Shown here piece after piece: positions 29,001 through 33,344 of a DNA stretch of 64,000 bases. Both the position numbers and the translations under genes were made by a program. Every line of letters begins with the position of its first letter. Positions within the stretch are counted from its first letter, which is position 1. Source of the stretch: Linyphia triangularis (Eukaryota; Arthropoda; Arachnida; Araneae; Linyphiidae); NCBI GenBank assembly GCA_963978545.1, contig OZ021724.1, forward strand, positions 100,886,163-100,950,162. Reading direction: 5' to 3'. The notes under the pieces were generated by a model. The model made no database searches and was not told where the DNA came from. It was given only the letters and a program-made list of their open reading frames with translations.

Positions 29001-32000
29001 CTCAAGTTGCTGAACAAGAATTTCTGCCATCCATATATAACATTTCTTAAGTGAATAAACTCAGGGAAAGTGAAAAAAAAAAGAATGGCGATATAAAGAA
29101 TACTCATTCGAAAAGCAGTGGATCCAATTCATTATACTATGCCAATGTATTATTTAATCATTTTCTGTGATTGAGTTTCCACTGTCCTTTAAAGTCCTTG
29201 AATTTTTTTAAAGGGAATTCAATCCTTGAAAAAACGACAAGGTCCTTGAAAGTCCTTAAATTTTTAAATGATCACCAATAATCTCCACCTGCGTTTTGTA
29301 TTTTTATGTCTAAAGTGTGTAATTTTATGGTCCTTGGAATTTTTTTTTAAAAAGGTTCTTGAAAGTCCTTTTTTAACAAGAGTGGGAATTCTGTATAAGT
29401 CAAACATCTAAACCAGCGTCCGCCACTAACTTTTAAAGACGGGCCGCATGACTTATGTTGGAACTTCCCGCGGGCAGCAGATTTATACCGAATACGCCAA
29501 TAAATATATTGCTTTACGACATATGTTCAATGTTAGAAATGTGATAGTTACAAAAGATTTAACAATATAAAACAATTTAGAAAACTGAAACAATAATTTA
29601 ACTTTTTTAAATTAATAAAAAAACAATTGATATTTGATTCTTGTTTCAAATAATTAAAAAAATAGTTTTCTTTACATTGTACATTTAAGTCATAAAAGAA
29701 ATTAATCTTTACCAAATAGCACACATCCTCCCAGGGAGGTCCCTAGGAAGTCTCCAGTCATCCCCGGGACTACGAATGACTTCCCAGGGACCTCCCTGGG
29801 AGGATGTGTGCTATTAGGGTAGTGACACTATTACAATGCGACTTGGCATAAACTCATAATCAATTAAGATATTTAAAACATACCTCCTAAATCCATCATT
29901 TTAGTCGACGTTAATTGCAAGACGATAACGGCCGGTCCGCTTTTCACTATCTACTTTGCGTTTAAAACTAGTCCTCGACACCATTATTGCACTGGAGTCA
30001 TAGAGATCATGATTGTTCTTTTCACGTCAAAACATATAGGCTAGTATGCATTAAAACACCCAACTCCTGCCCATCACAGAGAAAAAAGCAGAATTCGAAT
30101 TGTGCCATGCACGAGTCGAGGGGGTTGGGTATCATAAGTAATAAACTAAGCAATGTGAAGGAATGCGTCATTGGTAATAATTCAAACTATTGCTTTTTTT
30201 ATTTTTCTGGCAGTCTCGGAAAGGATTTTTCAGACTTACTGACGCGGGCCACTTAATGGAAAACGCGGTTTTTGGTAATAAACACATACTATTGTAGACA
30301 AATTAAAATTATTTCCGCAAAATTTGATTTTTGCTCTTCTGTACTACCGGCGGGCCGGAGAAAAAGCTGTCGCTGGTCGGATCCGGCCCGCGGGCCGCCT
30401 AGTGGCTGACGCTGATCTAAACAATGCATATATGATTTAAATTAAGCGATCAATAATAGTAGCTAACAAGTAAATTCAGTTTGCCAACTAAGAGTACTCT
30501 CATAGTTGGTAGCAAAGTTTAAAGCATTTTCCCCCCCTTTTTTTTGGAAGTTAAGTTATTACTGGAAGTAAAATTATATTTAAAAGAATATTAGAAGCAG
30601 CCGAGTTTGATTTTTGTTTTGAAGCGTGAGTAATTTCTATCTTTTGTTCTTGAAGGCCAATTTCAGGTCTGTGTGCAATCGTTGACATAATTTTTTTCTT
30701 CCAGGATTCCCCCTCCAACAAACTCCTGTTTGCTAGGGACATTCCCACCTACAGGAAACAAGTGAACAGGTTCTATCAGGATGTTGCCAACCTGCCAGCA
30801 GTGGCTGAACAGGAAATGTGCGTCTCCCTGCAGATGCTCTCAATGGTAGGTGTCGTTTTTTTTTTTAAATAAAATTTAGTTCTTATTAGTAGTACTTTCA
30901 GGGTTCATACGGAGAACAGGGAAAATTCAGGGAAATTAAATCAGCCTTAAAATCTCGGGGAATTCCAAGGGAAAAAAGAAAAATCTCCTCTAAAACCTGG
31001 AAAAAGTCATTGTTACTCTGGAAAAAATCCTACTCTTTGTTTAACCTTAACTCAAGGAACTGATGTTACAGAATTATTTGATAACACAGACTTACAGAAA
31101 ATTATACTTAAAGAAAAAAGACTTATTTCAAGTTATCTGAAGAATTTGTGTAATTAAGGTTTGACTATATTTATGTGGCTAAAAATAATTTACTCCGTGA
31201 TGGAGAACACGACTCTTGAAAACTCAGGGAAATCTCAGGGAATTTTTTTTCTTAAATGGAGTATGAACCCTGACTTTAAATATATAAAAATTATCATTTT
31301 AAAGATTTAAATAATGAAAAAATGTTTGAAGGGTATCAATTTCCCCTTAAAGACTAAATATCAAGCTATTTTTTACCAACTATCAATCGAAAAATATTTT
31401 TCAACCTTCAGCTTGTTTGTTCGTTTAGGTTAATGATTTAATTTTTGAAAATAAAAATAGTGATTTTTTCAAACTTAATTACTGTTTTAGCAAAAAAGCT
31501 AATTCAGAGTGGCTACAGAACCGGGAAAACCTGGAAATCAGGGAAATGTCAGGGAGCTTTCTGATTCTCAAAAAAAATGAAGGGATGTCAGGGAATTTAA
31601 AAAAAATTTCACAAAAATTCTCTTTGTTCTGAAGGTACATTTCCCGGTTTATCCACATTTTGGCGCCATTTACCCAGAGAATAGTAGTAGTAATCGTTGG
31701 AAATTTAATGTTTCGGAATAATTTAAACTTTTCATTACCGCCAAAGTTATTTTCTAAAAATTGGCACGTTATCTCTCTAGCATACATGTTCTATTTGATC
31801 AGGATGTCTAAACTTCTGGAAAAATTGGGGAAATTTGAAAAAAAGTTTGCAGTAAAATCAGGGAATTTTTTAGAAATCTATCATGGAAATCGGGGAATTA
31901 TCAGGGAACTTTTTTTCGTATATTTTGTGGTCACCCTATAATTTTTTTCTTCTAATTTTAGCATTTAAGAAAGTTGTTTAGCATTTTCTTAATAAAGCAT

Positions 32001-33344
32001 CTGCCTCTGAAATGAGAGTATTTTATTTTATGGTACAAAAGACTAATATGATCCATTGTGGTTTTTTAGGCTCATTCAGGAGAAGTGGACAGTGTAAATG
32101 CCTTAAAAGAATTGTATATATACGTCTCAAGATACGGAAATCAAGTAAGCATATTACAAATATTTTCATTGTGGTATATATTGTATTGATAGTTCAATGT
32201 TTAGACCAGTGTTAGCCGCTATATAGGTCGTATACGGCCCACAACAGATTTTTCTGCAGCCCGCCGGTTACACAGGAGAAAAAGAAATTAAGCTTCATGG
32301 AATGGTTTTTTTACATAATTTTAATTGGTCCAAAATAGTATGTGTTAACTATACAGAACAGGGTTTTTCACTATGTGTCCGAAGAAACTATATAAAGAAG
32401 CTTTCAGCTAGATAATTTTCATCAAGAATAAACACAGGAATGACTTAACCGAATCTCATTTGGACAATTTATTAAGATTGGCTGAAACAAATACTGCAAA
32501 AAATAGTGACTCTTTCATAAATTAAACTGAACGATTTCAACTGTCCTCGTCTCATAATTGTTGCAGACTCATACTTGTTACATAATACAGTTAACTTTTA
32601 TTTAACGTTAAGTTAACTCGTAATGTGACGTTGGAATGAAAGATTCCCTTCTTTTTTCTGACTGATTTATTAATAATGAAAATTGTTTTTTAATTGTTTG
32701 AAAAAAAAAAGAAAAAAAAGAATCAAATATCAATTGTACTTTTATTAAGATAAGAAAAATGTCAATTTTTTCCCCTTCAGTTTTCAAGAATGCTATATTT
32801 TGTTAAATCAATAATAATTAAAGATACATATATTGGTGTATCAGGCCCGCTAAATCCAATATAAGTCATACGGCCGACCTCTAAAAGTTAGAGGCGAATA
32901 CTGGTTTAGACATTATTCAATTTGGTTGACCAATGTGTCAAAAGTACAATAAAAAAATATATTTATAATTTATCAGAGAAATATTAAAAAAATACATAGA
33001 ATAATGTATACTTTTGCATCTGCCAACATGAGCTGTCCATTTTGAAAATTTGTCTGCTAAGGTCATCATATTGATTATGAACTTTGATATTTCTACTTTT
33101 CTGGGATAATGAAACCACACAATCAAGGTCTTATATTATAAATTTCCATTCTTGATCTTTTAACAACCAATATCAAAATTATGCTGAACTGTTACGGAAT
33201 AGAAACACTCTTTTAACTGGATCTCTTTCGTTTCAGATACTCGAGTCTCTCGACTCGGACCCAGTGTGCCAGTCGCAGCACCTTGCGAGCAAGCTGGAAA
33301 CAGTCGCCTACACTATGGGCGGCGGCGAGGCGTCTCTCTGCTGA
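2276..33344 (+). CDS. PlexA: Plexin A, 3' part of the gene (29 exons, 1318 residues, 5' incomplete)
   Basis: Plexin A is a single-pass receptor for semaphorins that guides axons and cell movement; its cytoplasmic part is a GAP for Rap-type small GTPases. The 29 exons listed below join in frame (3957 nt including TGA). Order in the fragment: PSI 2 (about residues 83-122), an IPT-like stretch (130-224), PSI 3 (228-280), IPT modules (283-650), a membrane helix (680-702), a basic coiled juxtamembrane segment, GAP part 1 with paired arginines (869/870), the Rho-GTPase-binding insert (893-1047), and GAP part 2 with the LPLRFW arginine (1166). Class A rather than B is supported by the juxtamembrane [13 protein letters not shown] and by a C-terminus resembling the vertebrate class A SKLEQVVDTM type. 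Sema and PSI 1 are missing and must lie upstream. Family resemblance is from memory; no search was run. Confidence 0.95.
2739..3176 (+). repeat. Interspersed repeat D, most complete copy
   Basis: Ends AGAGTGGCCACAGAACC and TTTTGTGGCCACCCAGT are imperfect inverted repeats (GTGGCCAC), so this is probably a MITE. Target duplication unclear. Rich in CAGGGAAATT motifs. Confidence 0.7.
3494..3590 (+). CDS. PlexA: PlexA exon b: lead-in to PSI 2
   Basis: Starts after TTTTCAG, ends at GTAAGT in phase 2. It encodes a strand-rich stretch ending [11 protein letters not shown]; the FYDC cysteine opens the second PSI module, as in other plexins. Confidence 0.9.
3735..3843 (+). CDS. PlexA: PlexA exon c: PSI 2
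   Basis: Cysteine-rich exon with the PSI pattern C-x2-C ... CSWC ... C-x5-C ([20 protein letters not shown]). Acceptor TTCCAG, donor GTAAGT, phase 0 at the end. The intron before it is only 144 bp. Confidence 0.93.
3867..4456. mobile_element. piggyBac-like MITE 1 (TTAA ends)
   Basis: TTAACCTTTTAACTGTTC at the left matches the reverse complement of the right end, GAACAGCTAAAAGGTTAA, with one mismatch. TTAA at both edges is the piggyBac target duplication. No coding capacity. It lies in the PlexA intron after PSI 2 and contains GCCCGAG/CTCGGGC inner repeats. Confidence 0.8.
4627..4755 (+). CDS. PlexA: PlexA exon d: IPT-like segment after PSI 2
   Basis: Exactly 43 codons, phase 0 at both ends. 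It encodes [16 protein letters not shown] followed by a strand pattern with [17 protein letters not shown], matching the plexin segment that begins the module between PSI 2 and PSI 3. Confidence 0.9.
4853..5436. mobile_element. Long-TIR foldback element E, copy 1
   Basis: Roughly 110-bp inverted arms: the left carries CCTAGTAAGGATCATTCCCT and GCCCAGTGCAT...AGAAACTACTTTCTATA, and the right is its reverse complement near 5340-5436. A TA-flanked MITE (5101-5266) is inserted in the middle. Confidence 0.8.
5101..5266. mobile_element. TA-flanked MITE F, nested in E
   Basis: Begins CAATCAAACCCCATTAA and ends GAGTTTGACTG, flanked by TA on both sides (Tc1/mariner-like). The other E copy at 8862 shows the uninterrupted site, confirming insertion. 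Confidence 0.8.
5653..5745 (+). CDS. PlexA: PlexA exon e: IPT-like segment
   Basis: 31 codons, phase 0 at both ends, acceptor TTTGCAG and donor GTAAGA. Encodes [20 protein letters not shown]; the position corresponds to the plexin GYECLF-type strand. Confidence 0.88.
5912..5996 (+). CDS. PlexA: PlexA exon f: end of the module before PSI 3
   Basis: Encodes [20 protein letters not shown]; plexins carry a comparable LSVVWNG strand just before PSI 3. Donor GTAAAT, phase 1. Confidence 0.88.
6535..6900 (+). repeat. Tandem triplication, 138-bp period
   Basis: The words CATAAGTAGTTTT recur at 6571, 6709 and 6847, exactly 138 bp apart. The first two units are nearly identical, including an ATT run; the third diverges. 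Located in the intron before PSI 3. Confidence 0.9.
7080..7252 (+). CDS. PlexA: PlexA exon g: PSI 3
   Basis: Third PSI module: LYKC ... CSLC ... CAWC ... C-x3-C. Begins in phase 1 after TTTCCCCAG, with the split codon giving V, and ends with DW before GTAAGT. The preceding intron holds a 138-bp tandem triplication. Confidence 0.93.
7378..7792 (+). mobile_element. CAGGG MITE, family A copy 1 (415 bp)
   Basis: CAGGGTTCCCAC ... GTGGGAACCCTG terminal inverted repeats. Flanks AACAC/AACAT match at four of five bases. Interior is full of GTCCTTAAAAGT-type words. No transposase. Confidence 0.85.
8101..8246 (+). CDS. PlexA: PlexA exon h: first IPT after PSI 3
   Basis: Encodes [20 protein letters not shown], the classic IPT/TIG opening (P-x-x-G-P-x-x-G-G-T-x-x-T-I-x-G). 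Donor GTGAAG, phase 2. Confidence 0.94.
8862..9291. mobile_element. Long-TIR foldback element E, copy 2
   Basis: Left AAGAGGAAGTC..., right GGACATCCTCTT, with about 110-bp inverted arms homologous to copy 1. The interior is inverted relative to copy 1 and lacks the F insertion. Confidence 0.8.
9375..9789 (+). mobile_element. CAGGG MITE, family A copy 2 (415 bp)
   Basis: Same length and ends as copy 1. Exact 5-bp duplication TATTA on both sides (9370-9374 and 9790-9794). Confidence 0.9.
10006..10111 (+). CDS. PlexA: PlexA exon i: end of the first IPT
   Basis: The split arginine codon is completed here, then [11 protein letters not shown] ... EKFHYK, the typical closing strands of an IPT. The upstream intron (1759 bp) carries a foldback element and a 415-bp CAGGG MITE. 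Confidence 0.92.
10112..10884 (+). other. PlexA intron, no repeat recognised
   Basis: AT-rich single-copy-looking sequence between the two exons that link the first and second IPT. No open frame, inverted repeat or shared family seen. Confidence 0.4.
10885..11021 (+). CDS. PlexA: PlexA exon j: second IPT, first half
   Basis: Encodes [20 protein letters not shown], a second IPT start, followed by a strand ending LPCTVE. Donor GTACAA, phase 2. Confidence 0.94.
11831..12007 (+). CDS. PlexA: PlexA exon k: second IPT end and third IPT start
   Basis: Encodes [20 protein letters not shown], then [20 protein letters not shown]; the second part closes one IPT and opens the next. Acceptor TTCCAG, donor GTGAGT. 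Confidence 0.93.
12241..12627. repeat. CAGGGATGCC repeat, probable MITE
   Basis: Starts CAGGGATGCCAG after TATTA and ends TCATTCCTG before TATAT; the ends are partly inverted. The interior has many TTTCCTCCTTTT words. Flanks are too AT-rich to prove a target duplication. Confidence 0.5.
12650..12811. mobile_element. TA-flanked MITE F, degenerate copy
   Basis: Contains CCCGTTAGCCGGAAATCGCTTAAC-type arms, GTTTAATGCGAAGTAAAAGC and CTTCGTGTTAACGAGGTTTTAC, matching the copies at 5101 and 28285. Ends are eroded. Confidence 0.65.
12928..13267. repeat. Imperfect foldback, about 40-bp arms
   Basis: GTATGGAATTTTAAATAC near 12932 pairs with GTATTTAAAATTCCATAC near 13247, extending through TTTGCAAAATT on both sides. 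A CAGGGTCTTTTGAAAAGGAC sequence precedes it at 12841. Likely a decayed transposon. Confidence 0.6.
13557..13653 (+). CDS. PlexA: PlexA exon l: third IPT
   Basis: Encodes [22 protein letters not shown]-x-x-V-x-V-x-G-T-N is the plexin IPT strand pair. Donor GTAATG, phase 0. Confidence 0.92.
14007..14276 (+). CDS. PlexA: PlexA exon m: third IPT end and fourth IPT start
   Basis: Longest exon of the gene, 90 codons, phase 0 at both ends. It has MLCPSPAV (IPT closing strand), RIGFVMDDV, and YVPDPKF, as in plexin A. It is much more GC-rich than the flanking introns. Confidence 0.95.
14574..14645 (+). repeat. Fragment of foldback element E
   Basis: About 70 bp matching the E arm (CCTAGTAAGGATTATTCCCT ... 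CTTCTTGCCCAG), then the similarity stops. No second arm. Confidence 0.65.
14729..15106 (+). mobile_element. CAGGG MITE, family A copy 3 (378 bp)
   Basis: CAGGGTTCCCAC ... GTAGGAACCCTG with flanks AGGTA/AGGTG (four of five match). Shorter than copies 1 and 2 through internal loss near the left end. Confidence 0.85.
15107..15510 (+). repeat. Decayed relatives of family A
   Basis: GTCCTTGAAAAAAGG, AGCGACCGCCAATAATCACC and GGTCCTTTGAAAGTCC words match the short family A variant at 17498. It ends GAAGGGGTACTCTG; no clean termini. Confidence 0.5.
15561..15737 (+). CDS. PlexA: PlexA exon n: last IPT
   Basis: 59 codons, phase 0. Encodes [20 protein letters not shown] and [20 protein letters not shown], the plexin V-x-V-T-I-G ... 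L-x-C-x-P-P pattern close to the membrane. Confidence 0.94.
15882..16065 (+). repeat. CAGGGGTCG repeat, truncated
   Basis: Starts CAGGGGTCGTATTC, resembling the start of the 24800 element, with repeated CCTAAAAATTCCTAATATT words. No right terminus found. Confidence 0.4.
16408..16651 (+). CDS. PlexA: PlexA exon o: membrane helix and juxtamembrane segment
   Basis: After a short membrane-proximal part ([11 protein letters not shown]) comes a hydrophobic run, [20 protein letters not shown] and on to VAL, stopped by RHK. The juxtamembrane helix follows ([16 protein letters not shown]), the conserved plexin coiled segment ending in ECKQ. Donor GTAAGA, phase 1. Confidence 0.96.
16652..17171 (+). 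other. PlexA intron with a 28-base T run
   Basis: Contains a poly(T) run at about 17010-17037, probably a decayed retroposon tail in inverse orientation; no body recognised. Confidence 0.4.
17172..17314 (+). CDS. PlexA: PlexA exon p: start of the cytoplasmic GAP domain
   Basis: Encodes [16 protein letters not shown] and [21 protein letters not shown] is a class A signature; class B plexins differ here. This is the main in-sequence reason for the class call. Confidence 0.95.
17498..17683 (+). mobile_element. CAGGG MITE, short variant (186 bp)
   Basis: CAGGGTTCCCA ... GGTGGGAACCCTG with an exact TTTAC duplication on each side. The interior differs from the 415-bp family (GGTCCTTAAATTTTTAATCG), so it is a sister family sharing ends. 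Confidence 0.88.
17899..18029 (+). CDS. PlexA: PlexA exon q: GAP domain part 1
   Basis: Encodes [20 protein letters not shown] and QKSFSIRDK. It follows the plexin pattern of L-L-x-N-x-x-F-L-x-x-F-I-x-x-L-E-x-Q. Donor GTAAGT, phase 2. Confidence 0.95.
18264..18323 (+). CDS. PlexA: PlexA exon r: GAP domain part 1
   Basis: Short 60-nt exon encoding [19 protein letters not shown]. Completes a split lysine codon and ends in phase 2 at GTAATT. Confidence 0.94.
   Translation, partial: SECRFSAYDNILGEDGICY
18324..19063 (+). other. PlexA intron, no repeat recognised
   Basis: 740 bp of AT-rich sequence with several short A/T runs. No terminal repeats or reading frame seen. Confidence 0.35.
19064..19138 (+). 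CDS. PlexA: PlexA exon s: catalytic arginine pair, followed by a GC donor
   Basis: Encodes [20 protein letters not shown] then QLMLRR. The RR pair is the first arginine-finger element of plexin GAPs. The second arginine codon is split AG/G by an intron that begins GCAAGT rather than GTAAGT. Using the GT four bases further on would break the frame of the next exon, so the GC donor is required. Confidence 0.93.
19139..19255 (+). other. PlexA: GC-AG intron of PlexA
   Basis: 117-bp intron with donor AG/GCAAGT and acceptor TTTTCAG. All other PlexA introns here use GT-AG. Frame and protein conservation (RR then TES) force this reading. Confidence 0.92.
19256..19322 (+). CDS. PlexA: PlexA exon t: GAP domain part 1
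   Basis: Encodes [20 protein letters not shown]; plexins read TESVxEKMLTNW here. Acceptor TTTTCAG, donor GTAATT. Confidence 0.95.
19428..19640 (+). repeat. Interspersed repeat J, copy 1
   Basis: ATGTGGAACACTGCACAACTTTCAATTATA ... TTCACTCATTTAAATTAAAATGGCC shared with 49605 and 50833. It supplies the empty site for the MITE at 49646. Confidence 0.65.
19675..19966. mobile_element. piggyBac-like MITE 2 (TTAA ends)
   Basis: TTAACACTTTGAAGCATA pairs with the right end CATGCTTCAAAGAGTTAA; TTAA flanks both. 292 bp, non-coding, in a PlexA intron. Confidence 0.75.
20025..20435 (+). mobile_element. CAGGG MITE, family A copy 4 (411 bp)
   Basis: CAGAGTTCCCATGG ... GTGAGAACCCTG, exact TTGTT duplication on both sides. 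It ends 78 bp before a PlexA exon. Confidence 0.88.
20514..20660 (+). CDS. PlexA: PlexA exon u: entry to the GTPase-binding insert
   Basis: 49 codons, phase 0. Encodes [20 protein letters not shown] and [17 protein letters not shown], highly conserved in plexins just ahead of the Rho-GTPase-binding domain. Confidence 0.96.
20725..21183 (+). mobile_element. CAGG MITE, sister family (459 bp)
   Basis: CAGGTTTTGCAC ... GTATGAACCCTG, exact TTATT duplication. The right end matches the 30899 element; the interior again has GTCCTTAAAA words. Confidence 0.82.
21438..21637 (+). repeat. Short CAGGG-variant MITE copy
   Basis: CAAGGGCTCCCACGGTCC ... GAGTAGGAACCCTG, homologous to the 186-bp element at 17498. 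The left end carries changes and no duplication is clear. Confidence 0.7.
21827..21980 (+). CDS. PlexA: PlexA exon v: Rho-GTPase-binding domain, first half
   Basis: Ubiquitin-like fold strands; [20 protein letters not shown] matches the plexin C-D-T-x-x-Q-x-K-x-K pattern, followed by [13 protein letters not shown]. Phase 1 at the end. Confidence 0.95.
22091..22255 (+). CDS. PlexA: PlexA exon w: Rho-GTPase-binding domain, second half
   Basis: Encodes [20 protein letters not shown] and [13 protein letters not shown]; the plexin equivalents are EWR-x-G-R and W-K-R-x-N-T-L-x-H-Y. Only 110 bp separate it from the exon before. Confidence 0.95.
22256..23454 (+). other. PlexA intron, no clear element
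   Basis: Follows the GTPase-binding exon. CGATACTTAAACGAATCGATATCAGTATG near 22464 is locally palindromic. Otherwise no shared repeat recognised until repeat C at 23455. Confidence 0.35.
23455..24000 (+). repeat. Interspersed repeat C, copy 1
   Basis: About 550 bp shared with 36676-37060 and 54711-55290: TTTGATTTTGTGTGTGGTTGG, GGCAGGCAAATCTGC, CCTAATTAATCC, TTGAAAAGTAGTTTGCC. Ends undefined. It runs to about 20 bp before a PlexA exon. Confidence 0.7.
24019..24200 (+). CDS. PlexA: PlexA exon x: return to the GAP domain
   Basis: Encodes a linker, then [20 protein letters not shown] and [19 protein letters not shown] and EI-x-L-T-R-L-L-x-T-K are plexin hallmarks. A histidine/aspartate-rich run ([12 protein letters not shown]) fills the variable loop. 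Confidence 0.95.
24270..24650 (+). repeat. Family A-like remnant
   Basis: AGTTCTTAAGAACTCCTTATTTTTATGAATCGGGTCCTTAAAA and TAGGTCCTTAAAAAGTCC words recur as in the copy at 25670-25935. No terminal repeats remain. Confidence 0.45.
24800..25322 (+). mobile_element. CAGGGGT element, short copy (523 bp, 6-bp duplication)
   Basis: CAGGGGTCGCAGACGTCC at one end and TTGTCACTTTGACCCCTG at the other, flanked by an exact ATACAT duplication. It shares both ends and a TTTCTTCGAATTCGTAATAAC segment with the larger copy at 57937, so it is an internally deleted derivative in the opposite orientation. Confidence 0.88.
25454..25614 (+). CDS. PlexA: PlexA exon y: GAP domain part 2
   Basis: Encodes [20 protein letters not shown] and [20 protein letters not shown] then KSN. 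T-x-Q-K-F-V-D-D and the final W-K-S-N are conserved in plexins. Confidence 0.96.
25670..25935 (+). repeat. Family A-like remnant
   Basis: CTCTTAAAAGTCCTTAATTTTC, AAACCGGATCCTTAAAACC and GAAGGCATTTCC are shared with 24270-24650. Ends lost. Confidence 0.45.
26310..26655 (-). repeat. Interspersed repeat G, inverted copy
   Basis: GGGGGGATGCCCAAAAGTTGGTGACAAG, a C run, then GTGTCACTACGTTTAAAGGTTAATG and GATGGATTGAGTG; the reverse complement of 39745-40490. The end is cut by the LTR that follows. Confidence 0.7.
26655..27347 (-). mobile_element. Solo LTR of a retrotransposon
   Basis: Read on the - strand: starts TGTTACGAATTTTTGTATAT, has a promoter-like CCCCTATATAAGACC, then GAGTTGAGTCAGTGAGTTGAC, and late in the element a GGAATAAATTTCTGC poly(A) signal. 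This order is typical of Ty3/gypsy LTRs. No internal region follows. Exact right-hand edge and target duplication were not resolved. Confidence 0.7.
27392..27815 (+). mobile_element. CAGGG MITE, family A copy 5 (424 bp)
   Basis: CAGGGATCCAAC ... GTGAAAACCCTG with exact TAATA duplication. The interior is partly replaced relative to other copies (unrelated bases at about 27500-27740). It lies 77 bp before the exon holding the second arginine finger. Confidence 0.82.
27893..28040 (+). CDS. PlexA: PlexA exon z: second arginine finger
   Basis: Encodes [19 protein letters not shown] and [20 protein letters not shown]. The arginine of LPLRFW is the later GAP-catalytic arginine; it is intact. Donor GTGAGG. 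Confidence 0.97.
28285..28457. mobile_element. TA-flanked MITE F, copy (173 bp)
   Basis: CAGTCAAACACCGTTAAACG ... TTTACGGGGTTCGACTG. Preceded by TA; the right flank is TT. Same family as 5101. Confidence 0.75.
29170..29395 (+). repeat. Short CAGGG-variant MITE, degenerate
   Basis: GAGTTTCCACTGTCC ... GAGTGGGAATTCTG, interior like 17498 (CCTTAAATTTTTAAATGATCACC). Ends mutated, no duplication. Confidence 0.65.
29414..30414 (+). mobile_element. hAT element H, copy 1 (1001 bp)
   Basis: CAGCGTCCGCCACTAAC ... TAGTGGCTGACGCTG terminal inverted repeats with exact 8-bp duplication ATCTAAAC (29406-29413, 30415-30422). It contains CGGGCCGCATGACTTATG and GGATCCGGCCCGCGGG subterminal motifs and a strong hairpin at 29715-29815. 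No intact transposase. Confidence 0.9.
29715..29815. repeat. Strong hairpin, 38-bp arms
   Basis: Left arm AATAGCACACATCCTCCCAG continuing to GAAGTC; the right arm is its reverse complement over 38 bp with one mismatch, around a 25-nt loop. It sits inside hAT copy 1 and is far more GC-rich than its surroundings. Absent from the other two H copies. Confidence 0.9.
30705..30845 (+). CDS. PlexA: PlexA exon aa: GAP domain part 2
   Basis: 47 codons, phase 0. Encodes [20 protein letters not shown] and the helix before [21 protein letters not shown] is invariant in plexins. Confidence 0.96.
30899..31272 (+). mobile_element. CAGGGTTCATAC MITE (374 bp)
   Basis: CAGGGTTCATACGG ... GTATGAACCCTG with exact ACTTT duplication. 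A sister family to A: same CAGGG end and 5-bp duplication, different interior (GGGAAAATTCAGGG). Confidence 0.88.
31503..31938 (+). repeat. Interspersed repeat D, copy 3
   Basis: CAGAGTGGCTACAG ... TTTTGTGGTCACCC, homologous along its length to 2739-3176, including GATCAGGATGTCTA. Confidence 0.75.
32070..32144 (+). CDS. PlexA: PlexA exon ab: C-terminal helix
   Basis: 25 codons: [20 protein letters not shown] then RYGNQ. Matches the S-A-L-x-E-I-Y-x-Y plexin helix. Acceptor is TTTTTTAG. It ends 63 bp before a hAT insertion. Confidence 0.92.
32207..32903 (-). mobile_element. hAT element H, copy 2 (697 bp, inverted)
   Basis: CAGTGTTAGCCGC ... GCGAATACTG with exact 8-bp duplication GTTTAGAC (32199-32206, 32904-32911). 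Read in the orientation of copy 1, the flank is GTCTAAAC. It holds a fragment of transposase at about 32440-32523. Confidence 0.9.
32440..32523 (+). pseudogene. hAT transposase C-terminal remnant
   Basis: [20 protein letters not shown] then a stop soon after. This matches the C-terminal end of ZBED/GTF2IRD2-like hAT transposases (L-T-x-x-H-L-x-x-x-L-R-L-A). Similar bases recur in copy 3 (about 45400-45460) and at 60385-60425. Confidence 0.6.
33237..33344 (+). CDS. PlexA: PlexA last coding exon and stop
   Basis: Encodes [20 protein letters not shown] then LETVAYTM and a short GGGEASLC tail before TGA at 33342-33344. S-K-L-E-x-V-x-x-T-M fits the class A end; the glycine and cysteine tail is not one I recognise. 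No PDZ-binding TDL end (class B) is present. Confidence 0.93.
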   Translation: MLESLDSDPVCQSQHLASKLETVAYTMGGGEASLC

